Source of the DNA: Microvirga zambiensis WSM3693
GTDB taxonomy: Bacteria > Pseudomonadota > Alphaproteobacteria > Rhizobiales > Beijerinckiaceae
NCBI RefSeq assembly: GCF_016735695.1
Contig: NZ_JAERQD010000018.1
Location: 1 to 64,000, forward strand
Length of the DNA: 64,000 nt
Reading direction: 5' to 3'
Every line of letters begins with the position of its first letter. Within the stretch, counting starts at the first letter, position 1. Made by a program: the position numbers and the translations under genes. The notes under the pieces are model-generated. The model was not told where the DNA came from. It ran no database searches and was given only the letters and a program-made list of their open reading frames with translations. Positions 28,231 through 38,162 of this stretch are shown here, in pieces.

Positions 28231-29574
28231 GTGACCCCTCGATCCCGCATCCGCGCCGCTGTCGGCCTGATCAACAACCTGCGTACCACCCCCGTGCTCA
28301 GCGATGCCACGCATCGGCTGATCCGCGAGGCCGATACCGGCGCGCTGCAGCGGGCGGGCATCGCGCGCATCGTCACCGGCGGGCTGCTGCTGCTGGCCGT
28401 CGTGATCGCGACCGCCAGCATCGATTTCACCAACCCGATGGCGGTCAAGCAGATCTGGGCCGCGGAGCTGACCCTGGCCCTGTTCGGCATGCTGGGCTGG
28501 GTCGGTGCATGGCTTGCCTCGAAGCGGATCGCCATCGAGCAGCTGCCGGTGATCACCGCCCTGCTCGATGCCGTCCTGGTCCTCGGCAATCTGGCCTACA
28601 GCCATTGGGGCCTGGGCGTGCCGGGCAGCTTCTATTCGGTCTTTCCGGTCGCCTGGGTGGTGCCGATCACCATGGCTGCCGCCGCGATTCATTATCAGCC
28701 CCGTCTGCAGGTCTTCGTCGGCGCCGTCTACGTGGTGGGCCTGTCGCTGCTCGCCTTCGGAAGCGACGTGATGAGCCCGCAGGAGCGGCAGCAGGACCTC
28801 GCGGCCATGGGCGCCCTGTTCTCAGCCCAGGCCAACATGGTCCGCATCGTCATGGTCTTCGCGGCCGGCCTGATCCTGATCCTGGTGGCGCGCCAGGGAC
28901 GGCTGATGCTGGAGCGGGCCGTGCGCGAGACGACCTTGCGCGTCACGCTCACCCGCTACCTGCCGCGCGAGCTCGCGCCCATCCTCACCGACCAGTCCTT
29001 CGCGTCCCTGCGTCAGGGTCGGCGCATTCCGGTGACACTGCTCTTCGTCGATATCCGCGCCTCGACCACCTTCGGCGAGACCATGGAACCGGCGCAGCTC
29101 GCCGTCTTCATCACCTCCTTCCGCAGGCGTGTCATCCGGGCCGCGTCGCGCCATGGCGGCGTCATCGACAAGTTCACCGGCGACGGAGCGCTGATCCTCT
29201 TCGGCGTGCCGGGGGCGCGGGACGGCGACGCACAGCGCGCGCTCGCCTGCGGCCAGACCCTGTTGTCCCTCATCGAGCGCTGGAACGCCAAGCGCGGCTT
29301 CAACCCGCCGGTACGGCTCGGCATCGGCATTCACACGGGCGACGTGTTCTGCGGCGTGGTCGGCGACGAGAGCCGGCTCGAATTCACCGTCGTCGGCGAG
29401 ACCGTCAACATCGCCTCGCGCATCGAGCAGGCGACGAAGGCCGCCGGCTGCGAGCTTCTCGCTTCACAGGAAGCCGTGATGGCGGCGGGCGAGGCGGATC
29501 TCTGGTGCGAGGTCGCCTGCGAGCCCCTGCCGGGGGTTACGCGGAAGATGGTGCTGATGAAGCCGGTGGGGTGA
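28231..29574 (+). CDS. Membrane-bound class III adenylate/guanylate cyclase
   Basis: 447 aa from GTG 28231; an ATG at 28168 would add 21 residues but its SD would be one base away. Residues ~45-230 carry about six hydrophobic helices ([29 protein letters not shown]). Residues ~260-445 are the catalytic domain: [10 protein letters not shown] with the first metal Asp, [13 protein letters not shown] with the second, and [17 protein letters not shown] with the transition-state Asn and Arg. It makes cAMP (or cGMP). The residue that selects the base was not assigned with certainty. No receiver or HAMP domain is evident. Confidence 0.9.
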   Translation: MTPRSRIRAAVGLINNLRTTPVLSDATHRLIREADTGALQRAGIARIVTGGLLLLAVVIATASIDFTNPMAVKQIWAAELTLALFGMLGWVGAWLASKRIAIEQLPVITALLDAVLVLGNLAYSHWGLGVPGSFYSVFPVAWVVPITMAAAAIHYQPRLQVFVGAVYVVGLSLLAFGSDVMSPQERQQDLAAMGALFSAQANMVRIVMVFAAGLILILVARQGRLMLERAVRETTLRVTLTRYLPRELAPILTDQSFASLRQGRRIPVTLLFVDIRASTTFGETMEPAQLAVFITSFRRRVIRAASRHGGVIDKFTGDGALILFGVPGARDGDAQRALACGQTLLSLIERWNAKRGFNPPVRLGIGIHTGDVFCGVVGDESRLEFTVVGETVNIASRIEQATKAAGCELLASQEAVMAAGEADLWCEVACEPLPGVTRKMVLMKPVG

Positions 29575-29590
29575 AGGTTGATACCACACG

Positions 29591-29687
29591 CCACGTCATC
29601 ACCGGCCTTGTGCCGGTGATCCCATTACGAGAGGCGCCGATGTCTCATCGTATCGAGATGGCCGGGACAAGCCCGGCCATGACGTGA
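29591..29687. repeat. Palindromic repeat, family A (copy 4)
   Basis: CACGTCATCACCGGCCTTGT ... ATGGCCGGGACAAGCCCGGC, ending ATGACGTG. It sits between the convergent cyclase and yciB genes and may serve as a bidirectional terminator, which is inference. Confidence 0.85.
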
Positions 29688-29696
29688 GAGGGGTGT

Positions 29697-30293
29697 TTAA
29701 ACCTCTCCCGCCTTCTTCACCTCGTGCCGCAGCAGAAGCGGCGTCTGCGCCAGCGCGAAGGCGATGGTCAGCGGCATGATGCCGAAGACCTTGAAACTGA
29801 CCCAGAAATCCGTGGTCTGCGTGCGCCAGACGATCTCGTTCAGCGCGGCAAGCGCGAAGAAGAACAGCGCCCAGCGCAAGGTCAGCTTGCGCCATCCCTC
29901 CTCGTCGAGCTCGAACACGCTGTCGAGCACGATCTGGAGGAGCGGCTTGCGGAAATAGAGGCCGCCGAGCAGCACGAGGCCGAACATGGTGTTCACGATG
30001 GTCGGCTTGAGCTTGATGAAGGTCTCGTCCTGCAGGAACAGCGTCAGCCCGCCGAACACCACCACCACGATGCCCGATACCATCGGCATGATCGGCAGCT
30101 TGCGGACGAGGAGATAGCTGATGGCAAGCGCGATCACGGTCGCCACGATGAAGATGCCCGTGGCGGCGAAGATGCGATGATCTTCCGCGAAGCCGAAGCG
30201 GTCGCCATAGGCGTTGCCGAAGAAGAACAGGGCGAGCGGGCCCAGTTCGAGGACAAGCTTGAGGAGAGGAGGGAGGCGCTTTTCTTCTGTCAT
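29697..30293 (-). CDS. yciB: Inner-membrane septation protein A (YciB/IspZ)
   Basis: 198 aa, five to six membrane helices, with family motifs [20 protein letters not shown] near the N-terminus and [19 protein letters not shown] near the C-terminus. YciB affects cell envelope synthesis and septation; the exact role is unsettled. Its ATG overlaps the ftsY stop (ATGA), so the two are cotranslated, a common alphaproteobacterial pair. Confidence 0.92.
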   Translation of the reverse strand: MTEEKRLPPLLKLVLELGPLALFFFGNAYGDRFGFAEDHRIFAATGIFIVATVIALAISYLLVRKLPIMPMVSGIVVVVFGGLTLFLQDETFIKLKPTIVNTMFGLVLLGGLYFRKPLLQIVLDSVFELDEEGWRKLTLRWALFFFALAALNEIVWRTQTTDFWVSFKVFGIMPLTIAFALAQTPLLLRHEVKKAGEV

Positions 30294-31648
30294 GAGGTTG
30301 CTTCTAACCCGGCAATGGCTTTCGCGAAATCCCGTGCGGTGAAAGGTTCCAGGTCCTCGACCCCCTCACCGACGCCGATGAAATGCACCGGCAGGCCGAA
30401 TTTGGCAGCCAGTGCCACCAGGATGCCGCCCCGCGCCGTGCCGTCGAGCTTGGTCATCACGAGGCCCGTGACGCCCGCAACCTTCTGGAACAGCTCGACC
30501 TGGCTGATGGCGTTCTGGCCCACCGTCGCGTCGAGGACGAGAAGCGTGGCATGCGGCGCGCTCGGATCGAATTTCTTCACCACGCGCACGATCTTCTCGA
30601 GCTCGGCCATGAGGCCGGCCTTGTTCTGCAGGCGCCCAGCGGTGTCGATGAGGAGCACGTCGGAGCCGTTCGCCTTCGCTTCCTCAAGCGCATCGTAGGC
30701 GAGGCCGGCCGCGTCGGCGCCCTGTGCGCGGGCCAGCACCGGCGCGCCGACCCGCTCGCCCCACACCTTCAGCTGCTCGATGGCCGCGGCGCGAAACGTG
30801 TCGCCGGCGGCGAGCATCACCCTCAGACCTTGGCTCCGGAATTTTTGGGCAAGCTTGCCGATGGTCGTGGTCTTGCCCGCCCCGTTCACACCGATCATCA
30901 GGATCACGAAAGGCTTTTTCGTCCTGTCGACGGAAAGTGCCTGGGCGACGGGCTGGAGCGCCTTTTCCACCTCGCCGGCGAGGATCGCCTTCACCTCCTG
31001 CGGCGAGATCTCCTTGTTGTAGCGTCCGGCGGCGATGGCCTCTGTGATGCGCATGGCGGTGGGTACGCCGAGATCGGCCTGGACCAGTGCATCCTCAAGC
31101 TCCTCCAGCGTGGCATCGTCGAGCTTGCGCTTGGTGAAGAGGCCGGTGACGCTGTCCGACAGGGACGACGAGGTGCGGCGCATGCCATCCGTCAGGCGCT
31201 GCCACCAGCCCCGGCCCGGGGCCGGCTGCAATTCCCGGGCTGGCGTGGGAAGCACCTCGGCGGGAGCGGGTTCGGGTGCCGGCAGGTCCGCGGCTGCGAT
31301 GTCCGAGCGCAGGACGGGGCCTGCCTCGGTCGCAATGCTCGGCAGCGGCTCAAGGGGAGCCGTGTTCTCCGGATCGATGCCCTCGACGGGCTGAAGATCG
31401 GCGCCGGCCAGTTCCGCCGGCGTCTTGTCCTCCTCCGGCGTATCGGGCGAGGCGGTGGTGACCGTCGAGGGGGCAGCGGTCAGATCGTCGGCGGCATTCG
31501 CGGGCGGGGAGGGCAGCGTTTCCGGATGGCCGCCGGCTTCCGGCAGGGCGCCGGGCAGCGGCGTTTCCGGCGCCGGCACGGGAGCCGCAGGAGCTTCCGC
31601 CTTGCGCCCGAACAGACGGGAAAGAAATCCGGGCTTGTTCTCGGCCAT
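30290..31648 (-). CDS. ftsY: Signal recognition particle receptor FtsY
   Basis: 452 aa from ATG 31648 ([16 protein letters not shown]); an ATG at 31669 would add seven residues. An Ala/Pro/Glu-rich A domain of ~150 residues precedes the N domain and the SRP GTPase G domain: [41 protein letters not shown]. FtsY docks Ffh-ribosome complexes at the membrane. The partner ffh is 7 kb away in this window. Confidence 0.97.
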   Translation of the reverse strand: MAENKPGFLSRLFGRKAEAPAAPVPAPETPLPGALPEAGGHPETLPSPPANAADDLTAAPSTVTTASPDTPEEDKTPAELAGADLQPVEGIDPENTAPLEPLPSIATEAGPVLRSDIAAADLPAPEPAPAEVLPTPARELQPAPGRGWWQRLTDGMRRTSSSLSDSVTGLFTKRKLDDATLEELEDALVQADLGVPTAMRITEAIAAGRYNKEISPQEVKAILAGEVEKALQPVAQALSVDRTKKPFVILMIGVNGAGKTTTIGKLAQKFRSQGLRVMLAAGDTFRAAAIEQLKVWGERVGAPVLARAQGADAAGLAYDALEEAKANGSDVLLIDTAGRLQNKAGLMAELEKIVRVVKKFDPSAPHATLLVLDATVGQNAISQVELFQKVAGVTGLVMTKLDGTARGGILVALAAKFGLPVHFIGVGEGVEDLEPFTARDFAKAIAGLEATS

Positions 31649-31696
31649 GGGTCTCGCTGTGCCTTTCAAGAATGAAACGTGCGTGCCTCATAACGC

Positions 31697-31806
31697 ATCA
31701 TGCGCAAAAGTGGACCCGGTTTTCGGCGCCCCACCATGCGCCCGCATGAAGCTTCAGCATCGGATGGATCCCGAAAGTTGCTTCCACTTTCGGGTCCGAT
31801 GCTCTA
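31697..31806. repeat. Repeat family E (copy 2)
   Basis: CATGCGCAAAAGTGGACCCGG-type left half and a right hairpin GATCCCGAAAGTTG ... CCACTTTCGGGTCCGATGCT. It lies between divergent ftsY and the rluA-type gene. The final CGATGCTCTAG corresponds to the AGAGCATCG end of the family. Confidence 0.75.
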
Positions 31807-31817
31807 GCCGAGACACC

Positions 31818-32669
31818 ATGAATGCGGAAGAGATAGTGAGCCGATTGCTCTATCGCGATGCCCTGATGCTCGTGATCGACAAGCCCGCCGGGCTGCCGGT
31901 GCATCCCGGCCCCAAGGGCGGCGAGACTCTGTTTCATCATTTGGACGCCCTCCGCTTCGGTTTGCCGCGCCGTCCGGAAGCAGCGCACCGTCTCGACAAG
32001 GACACCTCCGGCTGCCTCGTGCTCGGCCGCCATCCCAAGGCCATCGCCCGGCTGAACGAGCTTTTCCGCAGGAACGAGGTCGACAAGGTCTATTGGGCGG
32101 TGGTCGAAGGCGGGCCGGAAGCCGAGGAGGGCGAGATCGATCTGCCGCTCGCGCCGAAATCGCCCGACCGCGGCTGGTGGATGAAGGTGGATTCCAAGGG
32201 CCAGCCCTCGCTGACGCGGTGGCGGGTTCTGGGGCGGAGCCACACCTCCCCCTTGAGGGGGGAGGTCACGCCGGAGGCGCGGGAGGGGGTGGGAAACTCC
32301 AAATCTGAGACTGTCTTGCTGCCACCCCACCCCGGAGCGCTGACGCGCTCCGACCTTCCCCCTCAAGGGGAGGGTGAAAAGCGCCTGACCCTCCTCGAAC
32401 TGCGCCCGATCACCGGCCGCACCCATCAGCTGCGCGTCCATTGCGCTGCCTCGGGCTTTCCGATTCTGGGCGATCCGATCTACGGCACGGCGCCGCGCTT
32501 CGGCGGCCCGGGTCTGCATCTGCATGCGCGAAGCATCACCCTCCCGCTCTATCCGAAGAAGCCGCCGATCACCGTGCAGGCGCCTGTGCCGGAGCATATG
32601 CGGGAGCGGGTGAAAGCGTGCGGCGTCATCCCGGACGGCGCAGCCGATCCGGGAGCGTTTGCAGAATAG
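31818..32669 (+). CDS. RluA-family RNA pseudouridine synthase with an in-frame repeat insertion
   Basis: 283 aa from ATG 31818 (MNAEEIVSRLLYRDALMLVI). It has the catalytic motif HRLDKDTSGCLVLGR with the essential Asp, IDKPAGLPVHPG and the late RLU motif PITGRTHQLRVH plus GDPIYG, and so isomerises uridine in rRNA or tRNA. Between WRVLGR and KRLTLLEL lie ~44 residues (143-186) encoded entirely by a family C repeat and rich in Pro, Gly and Glu. The last 13 residues (VIPDGAADPGAFAE) come from a family B arm, which also supplies the stop. The insertion is open and all motifs are intact, so the protein is probably active. Confidence 0.9.
   Translation: MNAEEIVSRLLYRDALMLVIDKPAGLPVHPGPKGGETLFHHLDALRFGLPRRPEAAHRLDKDTSGCLVLGRHPKAIARLNELFRRNEVDKVYWAVVEGGPEAEEGEIDLPLAPKSPDRGWWMKVDSKGQPSLTRWRVLGRSHTSPLRGEVTPEAREGVGNSKSETVLLPPHPGALTRSDLPPQGEGEKRLTLLELRPITGRTHQLRVHCAASGFPILGDPIYGTAPRFGGPGLHLHARSITLPLYPKKPPITVQAPVPEHMRERVKACGVIPDGAADPGAFAE
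32245..32374. repeat. Family C palindromic repeat inside the rluA-type gene
   Basis: 130 bp with hairpin arms CCTCCCCCTTGAGGGGGGAGG and CCTTCCCCCTCAAGGGGAGG at the two ends, an inner GGAGCGCTGACGCGCTCC hairpin, and GGGGGTGGG/CCACCCCACC pairing. It has the same length and phase as the rimM copy. Confidence 0.9.
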
Positions 32670-32861
32670 AGCGCGTGTCCCTCCCCCTTGCGGGGAGGGG
32701 CAGGGGTGGGGGTCGTGCAGCCGGGTGAGCCCGTCCCGTCACCCCCGCCACGTCATGGCCGGCCTTGTGCCGGCCATCCCGATACGGTGAGGCTCAGCGC
32801 TTTTCTCAATCGAGATCACCGGCACTGGTCCCCGGATCAAGTCCGGGGAGGTGATGACGTC
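32624..32861. repeat. Composite repeat B - C - A (copy at 32.7 kb)
   Basis: Fills most of the 303-bp gap after the rluA-type gene: a B arm (32624-32650, overlapping the gene end), the joiner agaatagagcgcgtg, a short C arm (CCTCCCCCTTGCGGGGAGGGG), a run to GCCCGTCCCGTCAC and a full family A element (32749-32861), which carries a nested CCCCGGATCAAGTCCGGGG hairpin. The same composite recurs at 37811. Confidence 0.85.
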
Positions 32862-32972
32862 GAGAGAGCGTAAAAAGCGCAGCACTCCGAGTTTCCGACC
32901 CCGTCCTGTATCTCTCCGCAAGGGGGAAGGGAAGAAACGCGCTGCCTCCTCGCGCTGAGATGATCCGCCAAA

Positions 32973-34226
32973 TTAGGCCGCGAGCAATTCCTTGCCGTCG
33001 TGCCCCGCGATGGTGGCGGGCACGATCTCGCCCGGGGTCACGGGCTTGTCGAAACGCACCAGCGTGAAGCCTTCCGTGCGGCCGAGCCGGTTCGACTCGA
33101 TCAAAACGTTGCGGCGCGCGCCGATCTCTTCGCCGAGATGCTTGAGCAGGGCGGCCTCGCCCTTTGCGCGCAATCGTCTCGCACGATCCTTCACCACGTC
33201 GCGGGCCACCTGCGGCATGCGTGCGGCCGGGGTGCCGGGGCGGGGCGAGAAGGGGAAGACGTGGAGATGCGTCAGGCCGCATTCCTCGACGATGGCGAGG
33301 GAGCGGGAAAACATCTCCTCCGTCTCCGTCGGAAAGCCCGCGATGATATCGGCGCCGAAGACCATGTCGGGGCGAAGGCGCTTCACCTGGTTGCAGAACG
33401 CAATCGCATCGCCTCGCAGATGGCGCCGCTTCATGCGTTTCAAAACCATGTCGTCGCCGGCCTGCAGCGAGAGATGCAGATGCGGCATCAGGCGCGACTC
33501 GCTGGCGATGACGTCGAGAAGATCGTTGTCCGCCTCGACGGAATCGATGGAGGAGATGCGCAGGCGTTCCAGTTCCGGCACGTGGCGCAGGAGGCTTTTC
33601 ACCATGGCGCCGAGCGTCGGCTCGCCGGGCAGGTCCTTGCCGTAGCTCGTGATGTCGACGCCGGTGAGCACCACCTCGCGCGAGCCGTGCTCCACCAGGG
33701 TCCGCACCTGATCCACCACCGCGCCCATGGGCACGGAGCGGGAATTGCCGCGGCCGTAGGGAATGATGCAGAAGGTGCAGCGATGGTCGCAGCCGTTCTG
33801 CACCTGCACGAAGGCGCGGGTGCGCCCGCGCATGCCGTCGATGAGATGCACGGCGGTTTCCTTCACCGCCATGATGTCGTTGACGAGAACCTTCTCGCTC
33901 GTGCCGACGCCGAAGTCGCGCATCCCGGCCCAGGTCTCGGCCTTCATCTTCTCGTGGTTGCCGACGACTTGAGAGACCTCCGGCATCGCCGCGAAGGTCT
34001 CCGGCTCGACCTGTGCGGCGCAGCCGGTCACGATGATGCGGGCATCGGGCTTCTCGCGGGCGAGCTTGCGGATCGACTGGCGCGCCTGGCGCGTCGCCTC
34101 GGCGGTCACGGCGCAGGTGTTGACGATCACCACCTCGCCCAAGCCCGCTTCCTGCGCGTGGCGCTGCATCGCCTCCGACTCGTATGTGTTGAGCCGGCAG
34201 CCGAAGGTGACGACCTCAACCGCCAT
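32973..34226 (-). CDS. mtaB: tRNA (N6-threonylcarbamoyladenosine37-C2)-methylthiotransferase
   Basis: 417 aa radical SAM enzyme adding a methylthio group to t6A37 of ANN-decoding tRNAs. It has the UPF0004 cysteines (FGCRLNTYES, VNTCAVTAEA, VTGCAAQ), the radical SAM motif CDHRCTFCIIPYGRG, LQAGDDMVLKRMKRRH and a C-terminal TRAM-like domain. FGCRLN is diagnostic of MtaB against MiaB. Its ATG overlaps the dapF stop by one base (TGATG), so it is the second gene of a dapF-mtaB operon. Confidence 0.95.
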   Translation of the reverse strand: MAVEVVTFGCRLNTYESEAMQRHAQEAGLGEVVIVNTCAVTAEATRQARQSIRKLAREKPDARIIVTGCAAQVEPETFAAMPEVSQVVGNHEKMKAETWAGMRDFGVGTSEKVLVNDIMAVKETAVHLIDGMRGRTRAFVQVQNGCDHRCTFCIIPYGRGNSRSVPMGAVVDQVRTLVEHGSREVVLTGVDITSYGKDLPGEPTLGAMVKSLLRHVPELERLRISSIDSVEADNDLLDVIASESRLMPHLHLSLQAGDDMVLKRMKRRHLRGDAIAFCNQVKRLRPDMVFGADIIAGFPTETEEMFSRSLAIVEECGLTHLHVFPFSPRPGTPAARMPQVARDVVKDRARRLRAKGEAALLKHLGEEIGARRNVLIESNRLGRTEGFTLVRFDKPVTPGEIVPATIAGHDGKELLAA

Positions 34227-35110
34227 CACGCCACCTCGGTGAACAGGGCAGGCGAGAAAATGCCCTCGTGCTCCAGCTCGGTCGGGCCGGTCATGAGCAC
34301 GTGGCCGTCGCTCTCGCGCCATTCGATGACGAGATCGCCGCCGGGCAGCGTCACCACCGCCTTGCGGCCGGTCAGGCCCTTGCGCGCGGCCGCGACGAGG
34401 GTGGCGCAGGCGGCGGAGCCGCAGGCGCGGGTCGCGCCGGCGCCGCGTTCCCAGACGCGCAGCACGATGTGGTCCGAGCTTGCCACTTGAGCGAACGAGA
34501 TGTTGGCGCGCTCCGGCAGGGCCTGATCGTGCTCGAAGACCGGGCCGATCTTGGCGAGATCGTAGGCGAGCGCGTTTTCTACCCAGAAGATCACGTGCGG
34601 GTTGCCCATGCTCACCGCCGAGGGGGTCTTGAGCTCGGGCGCCTCGGGCAGCGACGTGTCGAGGGCGATGGTGCGGGTGTCCGGATAAGGATCGCGCAAG
34701 GGTATCGCGTTCCACTCAAGCCGCGGCGGGCCCATATCGACGGTGAAAACCTTGTCCGAAACGCGCTCGACCGGCAGCAGCCCGGCCTTGGTCTCGAGCA
34801 CGAGGTCGCCCGCGACCGGGCGGCTCATGACCGGATCGGCCGTCATCGCCCAGGCGACGCAGCGGGTGCCGTTGCCGCAGGCGCCCGATTCCGAGCCGTC
34901 CGTGTTGTAGATCAGCATATAGGCATCGGTGCCGGGAGTGACCGGATCGTGCAGGACCATGAGCTGGTCGAAGCGCGAGCGCGGGTCGGACGCGATGGCG
35001 CGCGCTTCCGCCGCACTCACGCGATGGCTCGAGCCGCGCAGGTCGAGCACCGTGATCTCGTTGCCGAGACCGTTCATTTTCAGGAAGCGGCTGTTCGAAA
35101 GGGTGTTCAT
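34226..35110 (-). CDS. dapF: Diaminopimelate epimerase
   Basis: 294 aa. It converts LL- to meso-diaminopimelate for lysine and peptidoglycan. Both catalytic cysteines are in place: [10 protein letters not shown] and [19 protein letters not shown] opens the fold. It starts [16 protein letters not shown] at 35110, and is coupled to mtaB as is usual in this order. Confidence 0.96.
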   Translation of the reverse strand: MNTLSNSRFLKMNGLGNEITVLDLRGSSHRVSAAEARAIASDPRSRFDQLMVLHDPVTPGTDAYMLIYNTDGSESGACGNGTRCVAWAMTADPVMSRPVAGDLVLETKAGLLPVERVSDKVFTVDMGPPRLEWNAIPLRDPYPDTRTIALDTSLPEAPELKTPSAVSMGNPHVIFWVENALAYDLAKIGPVFEHDQALPERANISFAQVASSDHIVLRVWERGAGATRACGSAACATLVAAARKGLTGRKAVVTLPGGDLVIEWRESDGHVLMTGPTELEHEGIFSPALFTEVA

Positions 35111-35305
35111 GGGGCCGTATATGGCTCAAAACGCCGAAAATCGCGAGGGGGGTCGCGACACTCCGTGAGCCTGATGGTCGCCAAGCCCCAGTATCTCGCC
35201 TTAAAGACGTCGCGCCGCCGCCCCCGGATGCTCTCGCCGCTGCCAAGAAAGCCTCCTATGGTGCAGCACATTATCCCTCCTGATTCGGGTCAAGGCGTCC
35301 TTCCC

Positions 35306-36052
35306 ATGCGGCTGCGCTCTTCTGGTGTCCTCCTCGTTCTCGCCCTCTGCTCGAGCGTCGCCCTCGCGCAGACGCCCCCAGCCGCCTCTCCGCCACCCGC
35401 TGCTCCCGCCGCGCCGGCGGCCCCCGCTCCCGCTGAACCTCCGGCGGCCCCGCAGACGCAATCCGCTCCGAGCCCTGCTCCGGCCAATCCGCAGACATCC
35501 GCCCCGGCCACGCCTGCTCCTGCAGCCCCCGCGCCGGTGCAGCAGGCCGATCGTACGACCCTCTTCCCCGGTCCGAGCGATCCGACCGGGGTGGAAGAGG
35601 GTGTGCTGCTCTCCAAGCCCACTCTTGTGTTCTCGGGCACCAGCACCTGGGACGAGGCCTTCGACAACCTGAAGAACGCCTTCACCAAGATCGCGGGCGA
35701 GATGAAGAAGGCCGGGATCGCGCCGGCCGGCCGGCCGCTGACGATCTTCGTCGATACCGACGACAACGGCTTCAAATACGAGGCCATGGTGCCGATCGCG
35801 AAGGTGCCCGAGGGCAAGACCGAGCTCACCCCCGAGATCAAGTTCGGCCGCACGCCGGAGGGCAAGTCCTTCCGCTTCGTGCACAAGGACGCCTATGACG
35901 AGATCGACGGCACCTACGAGACGATCACGGCCTATCTCGACATCAAGGAGATCGTCGCCAAGGACGCCTTCATCGAGGAATACGTGAGCGAGTTCACGGA
36001 TTCGCAGGACACCAATTTCGAGGTGAACATCTACGTTCAGCCGAAAGAATGA
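35306..36052 (+). CDS. Exported GyrI-like (effector-binding fold) domain protein
   Basis: 248 aa from ATG 35306 (MRLRSSGVLLVLALCSSVALAQ), AAGG about ten bases upstream; start at 35258 is possible but would precede the signal. Signal peptide, then a ~55-residue Pro/Ala-rich linker, then a ~165-residue domain (VFSGTSTWDEAFDNLKNAF, YEAMVPIAKVPEG, FVHKDAYDEIDGTYETI, NIYVQPKE) resembling the GyrI-like small-molecule-binding fold in a periplasmic setting. The stop overlaps the HAD gene in ATGA. Ligand unknown. Confidence 0.78.
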   Translation: MRLRSSGVLLVLALCSSVALAQTPPAASPPPAAPAAPAAPAPAEPPAAPQTQSAPSPAPANPQTSAPATPAPAAPAPVQQADRTTLFPGPSDPTGVEEGVLLSKPTLVFSGTSTWDEAFDNLKNAFTKIAGEMKKAGIAPAGRPLTIFVDTDDNGFKYEAMVPIAKVPEGKTELTPEIKFGRTPEGKSFRFVHKDAYDEIDGTYETITAYLDIKEIVAKDAFIEEYVSEFTDSQDTNFEVNIYVQPKE

Positions 36053-36720
36053 TCGCGCTCTTCGACCTCGACGGGACGCTCACGGACCCGAAAGCGGGCA
36101 TCACGCGCTCGACCCAATACGCCCTTGAGAGGCTGGGGCGGCCCGTGCCGGAGGCGGATGCGCTGACCTGGATGATCGGTCCGCCCCTGATCGCCAGCTT
36201 CACGAAGCTGTTGCGTGAGCCGGCGGAGGCAGCGGAGGCCGTGCGCCTCTACCGGGAACGCTACAGCGATGTCGGCATGTTCGAGAACGAGGTCTATCCC
36301 GGCATCCCGGGCTTGCTGCAGAACCTGCAGGAGAAGGGCGTCCGCCTCTATGTCGCGACGTCGAAGCTCCAGGTCTTCGCACGGCGGATCCTCGATCATT
36401 TCGAGCTGTCGCGCTTTTTCATCGAGATCTACGGCTCGGAGCTCGACAACCGGAATGCCGACAAGCGCGATCTCATACGGCATGTTCTCGCTCAAGAGCG
36501 CTTCGATCCGGCGCATGCCGTGATGATCGGCGACCGGGAGCACGATGCCATCGGTGCGAAGGCCAACGGCATCGCGTCCATCGGCGTCACCTGGGGCTAC
36601 GGCTCCCGGCAGGAGCTGCTGGATGCGGGCGCGGCCCGCCTCGTCGACGATCCGCACGGGCTGGAGGAGGCGATCCTCACGCTGACGGCGTCCACGTCTC
36701 GCCCGGCCGCAACGGCCTGA
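36049..36720 (+). CDS. HAD-family phosphatase (phosphoglycolate phosphatase-like)
   Basis: 223 aa, coupled to the GyrI-like gene. HAD motif I FDLDGTLTDPKAG, motif II ATSKLQ, motif III/IV region MIGDREHDAIGAKANG, and an alpha-helical cap between. This fits the Gph/PpaX branch that dephosphorylates small metabolites; the substrate is not readable. The 3' end overlaps the convergent MBL gene by 44 bases. Confidence 0.9.
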   Translation: MIALFDLDGTLTDPKAGITRSTQYALERLGRPVPEADALTWMIGPPLIASFTKLLREPAEAAEAVRLYRERYSDVGMFENEVYPGIPGLLQNLQEKGVRLYVATSKLQVFARRILDHFELSRFFIEIYGSELDNRNADKRDLIRHVLAQERFDPAHAVMIGDREHDAIGAKANGIASIGVTWGYGSRQELLDAGAARLVDDPHGLEEAILTLTASTSRPAATA

Positions 36721-37741
36721 ACCGGCTCCCCGGAATCTCGGCCGCTTCAAGCGCCGCCGCCAGTTCCTGCGGCGGCTCGTCGACGCCCTCGTTGGTGAGC
36801 CGGAACGTGCCCCAATGGTGGCCGAGCGCCTGCTCCGCCTCGACGATGCGCAGCACCTTCACCGCATCCTCCGGGTTCATGTGCTGCGGTTCCATGAACC
36901 AGCGCGGCTCATAGGCGCCGATGGGCAGATGGGCGACACGTGGCTTGCCGAAGCGCTCGCGCATTCCGTGAAAGATTTTTCCGTCGCCGAAGCCGGTATC
37001 GCCGATATGGTAGATCGTGCCCGCCGGCGTGGTGAGCACATAGGCGCACCAGAGCGCCATGCGCCGGTCGTTGATGCCCCGCGCCGACCAGTGATAGGCG
37101 GGCTCCACATGGGCCGTGACGCCGCGTCCCAGGTCGAAGGAGCCGCCCCAGTCCCGCGTCTCGACCGGGATTTCGGGATGCTCGGCCCGGATCACCGCAT
37201 CGTTGCCGAGGGGTGCTACGATCTTTGGGCGATGCTTCTGCCAGAGCCTTCCCAAGGTCTCGGTGTCGAGATGGTCGTAATGGTTGTGGGTGATCAGCAC
37301 CGCGTGGATCGGCGGCAGGTCCTCGAAGGCGATGCCGGGCGGATTGACCCGCTTGGGGCCGGCGAAGGAGACCGGGCTCGCCCGCTCGGAAAAGACCGGA
37401 TCGGTGAGGATGTTGAGCCCCGCCACCTGGATCAGGAACGAGGCATGGCCGATCAGCGCCGAGCGCAGGCCCTCGACCGCAGCCGGCGGCTTGTCCCGGA
37501 ACGGGCTCAAAAAGGTCTCCGGCCAGTCCTTGCGCCCGCCGCCGAGCTGCCAGCGGGCCAGCTCCAGAAACCCCTTGTCCTGCGGCTGCCCCGGAGAAAA
37601 GAAGCGCACCCCGTCGAAATGATCCGTGACCGGGCCTTCGTAATAGCGGTTCCTCGCCCGGGCGGCGGTCATCCAGCCGAGAGCGCCCGTGGCGGCGAGA
37701 ACGGGAAGGCCGAGGGCTTTGAGAAGGGTGCGGCGGTTCAT
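36677..37741 (-). CDS. MBL-fold metal-dependent hydrolase with N-terminal export signal
   Basis: 354 aa. The zinc motif is HNHYDHLD, with further ligands in HVEPAYHWSARG and GDTGFGDGK. It belongs to the NAPE-PLD/UlaG-like branch by the long N-terminal part (HFDGVRFFSPGQPQDKG) and HASFLIQVAG. The N-terminus MNRRTLLKALGLPVLAATGA looks like a Tat-style or membrane signal. The substrate is unknown; phospholipid diesters are handled by eukaryotic relatives. Confidence 0.88.
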   Translation of the reverse strand: MNRRTLLKALGLPVLAATGALGWMTAARARNRYYEGPVTDHFDGVRFFSPGQPQDKGFLELARWQLGGGRKDWPETFLSPFRDKPPAAVEGLRSALIGHASFLIQVAGLNILTDPVFSERASPVSFAGPKRVNPPGIAFEDLPPIHAVLITHNHYDHLDTETLGRLWQKHRPKIVAPLGNDAVIRAEHPEIPVETRDWGGSFDLGRGVTAHVEPAYHWSARGINDRRMALWCAYVLTTPAGTIYHIGDTGFGDGKIFHGMRERFGKPRVAHLPIGAYEPRWFMEPQHMNPEDAVKVLRIVEAEQALGHHWGTFRLTNEGVDEPPQELAAALEAAEIPGSRFRPLRPGETWTPSA

Positions 37742-37810
37742 CAGGGCATCATCTGTGGTGAAGCTTTAAGCGTGGGGATGCGGGTGCGGATACGCAAGAC
37801 TTCGTAGGGT

Positions 37811-38026
37811 CATCCTGGACAGCGAAAGCCGATCCGGGATCGGGCACAGAATAGAGCGCGTGTTTCTCTCCCCTTGCGGGGAGGGGTAGGGTGGGGTGGT
37901 ATAGCTGGGTGAGAACGTCCCGTCACACGCGCCAGGTCATGGCCGGCCTCGTGCCGGCCATCCCGATACGGTGGAGCTCAGCGCTTTTCTTAATCGAGAT
38001 CACCGGCACGAGGCCGGTGATGACGT
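37811..38026. repeat. Composite repeat B - C - A (copy at 37.8 kb)
   Basis: B arm (GTCATCCTGGACAGCGAAAG), the joiner agaatagagcgcgtg, a C arm (CTCCCCTTGCGGGGAGGGG), then family A at 37932-38026 ending ACGTCGAGAGAG. It shares order, joiner and flanks with 32624-32861, so both derive from one composite. It occupies the first half of the 627-bp gap 37742-38368; 38027-38160 shows nothing I recognise. Confidence 0.85.
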
Positions 38027-38162
38027 CGAGAGAGTTACAACGCGGGGAGTTCCTGAGATCCTGAGGGATGGAAGAAGGCCGCATAAGCCTCAAGCCTCTC
38101 CGTTTCCGACCCTTTCCTTGACTCCGCCGCCTTTTCCCCTTAAGCGCTGACCGCAAATCTGT

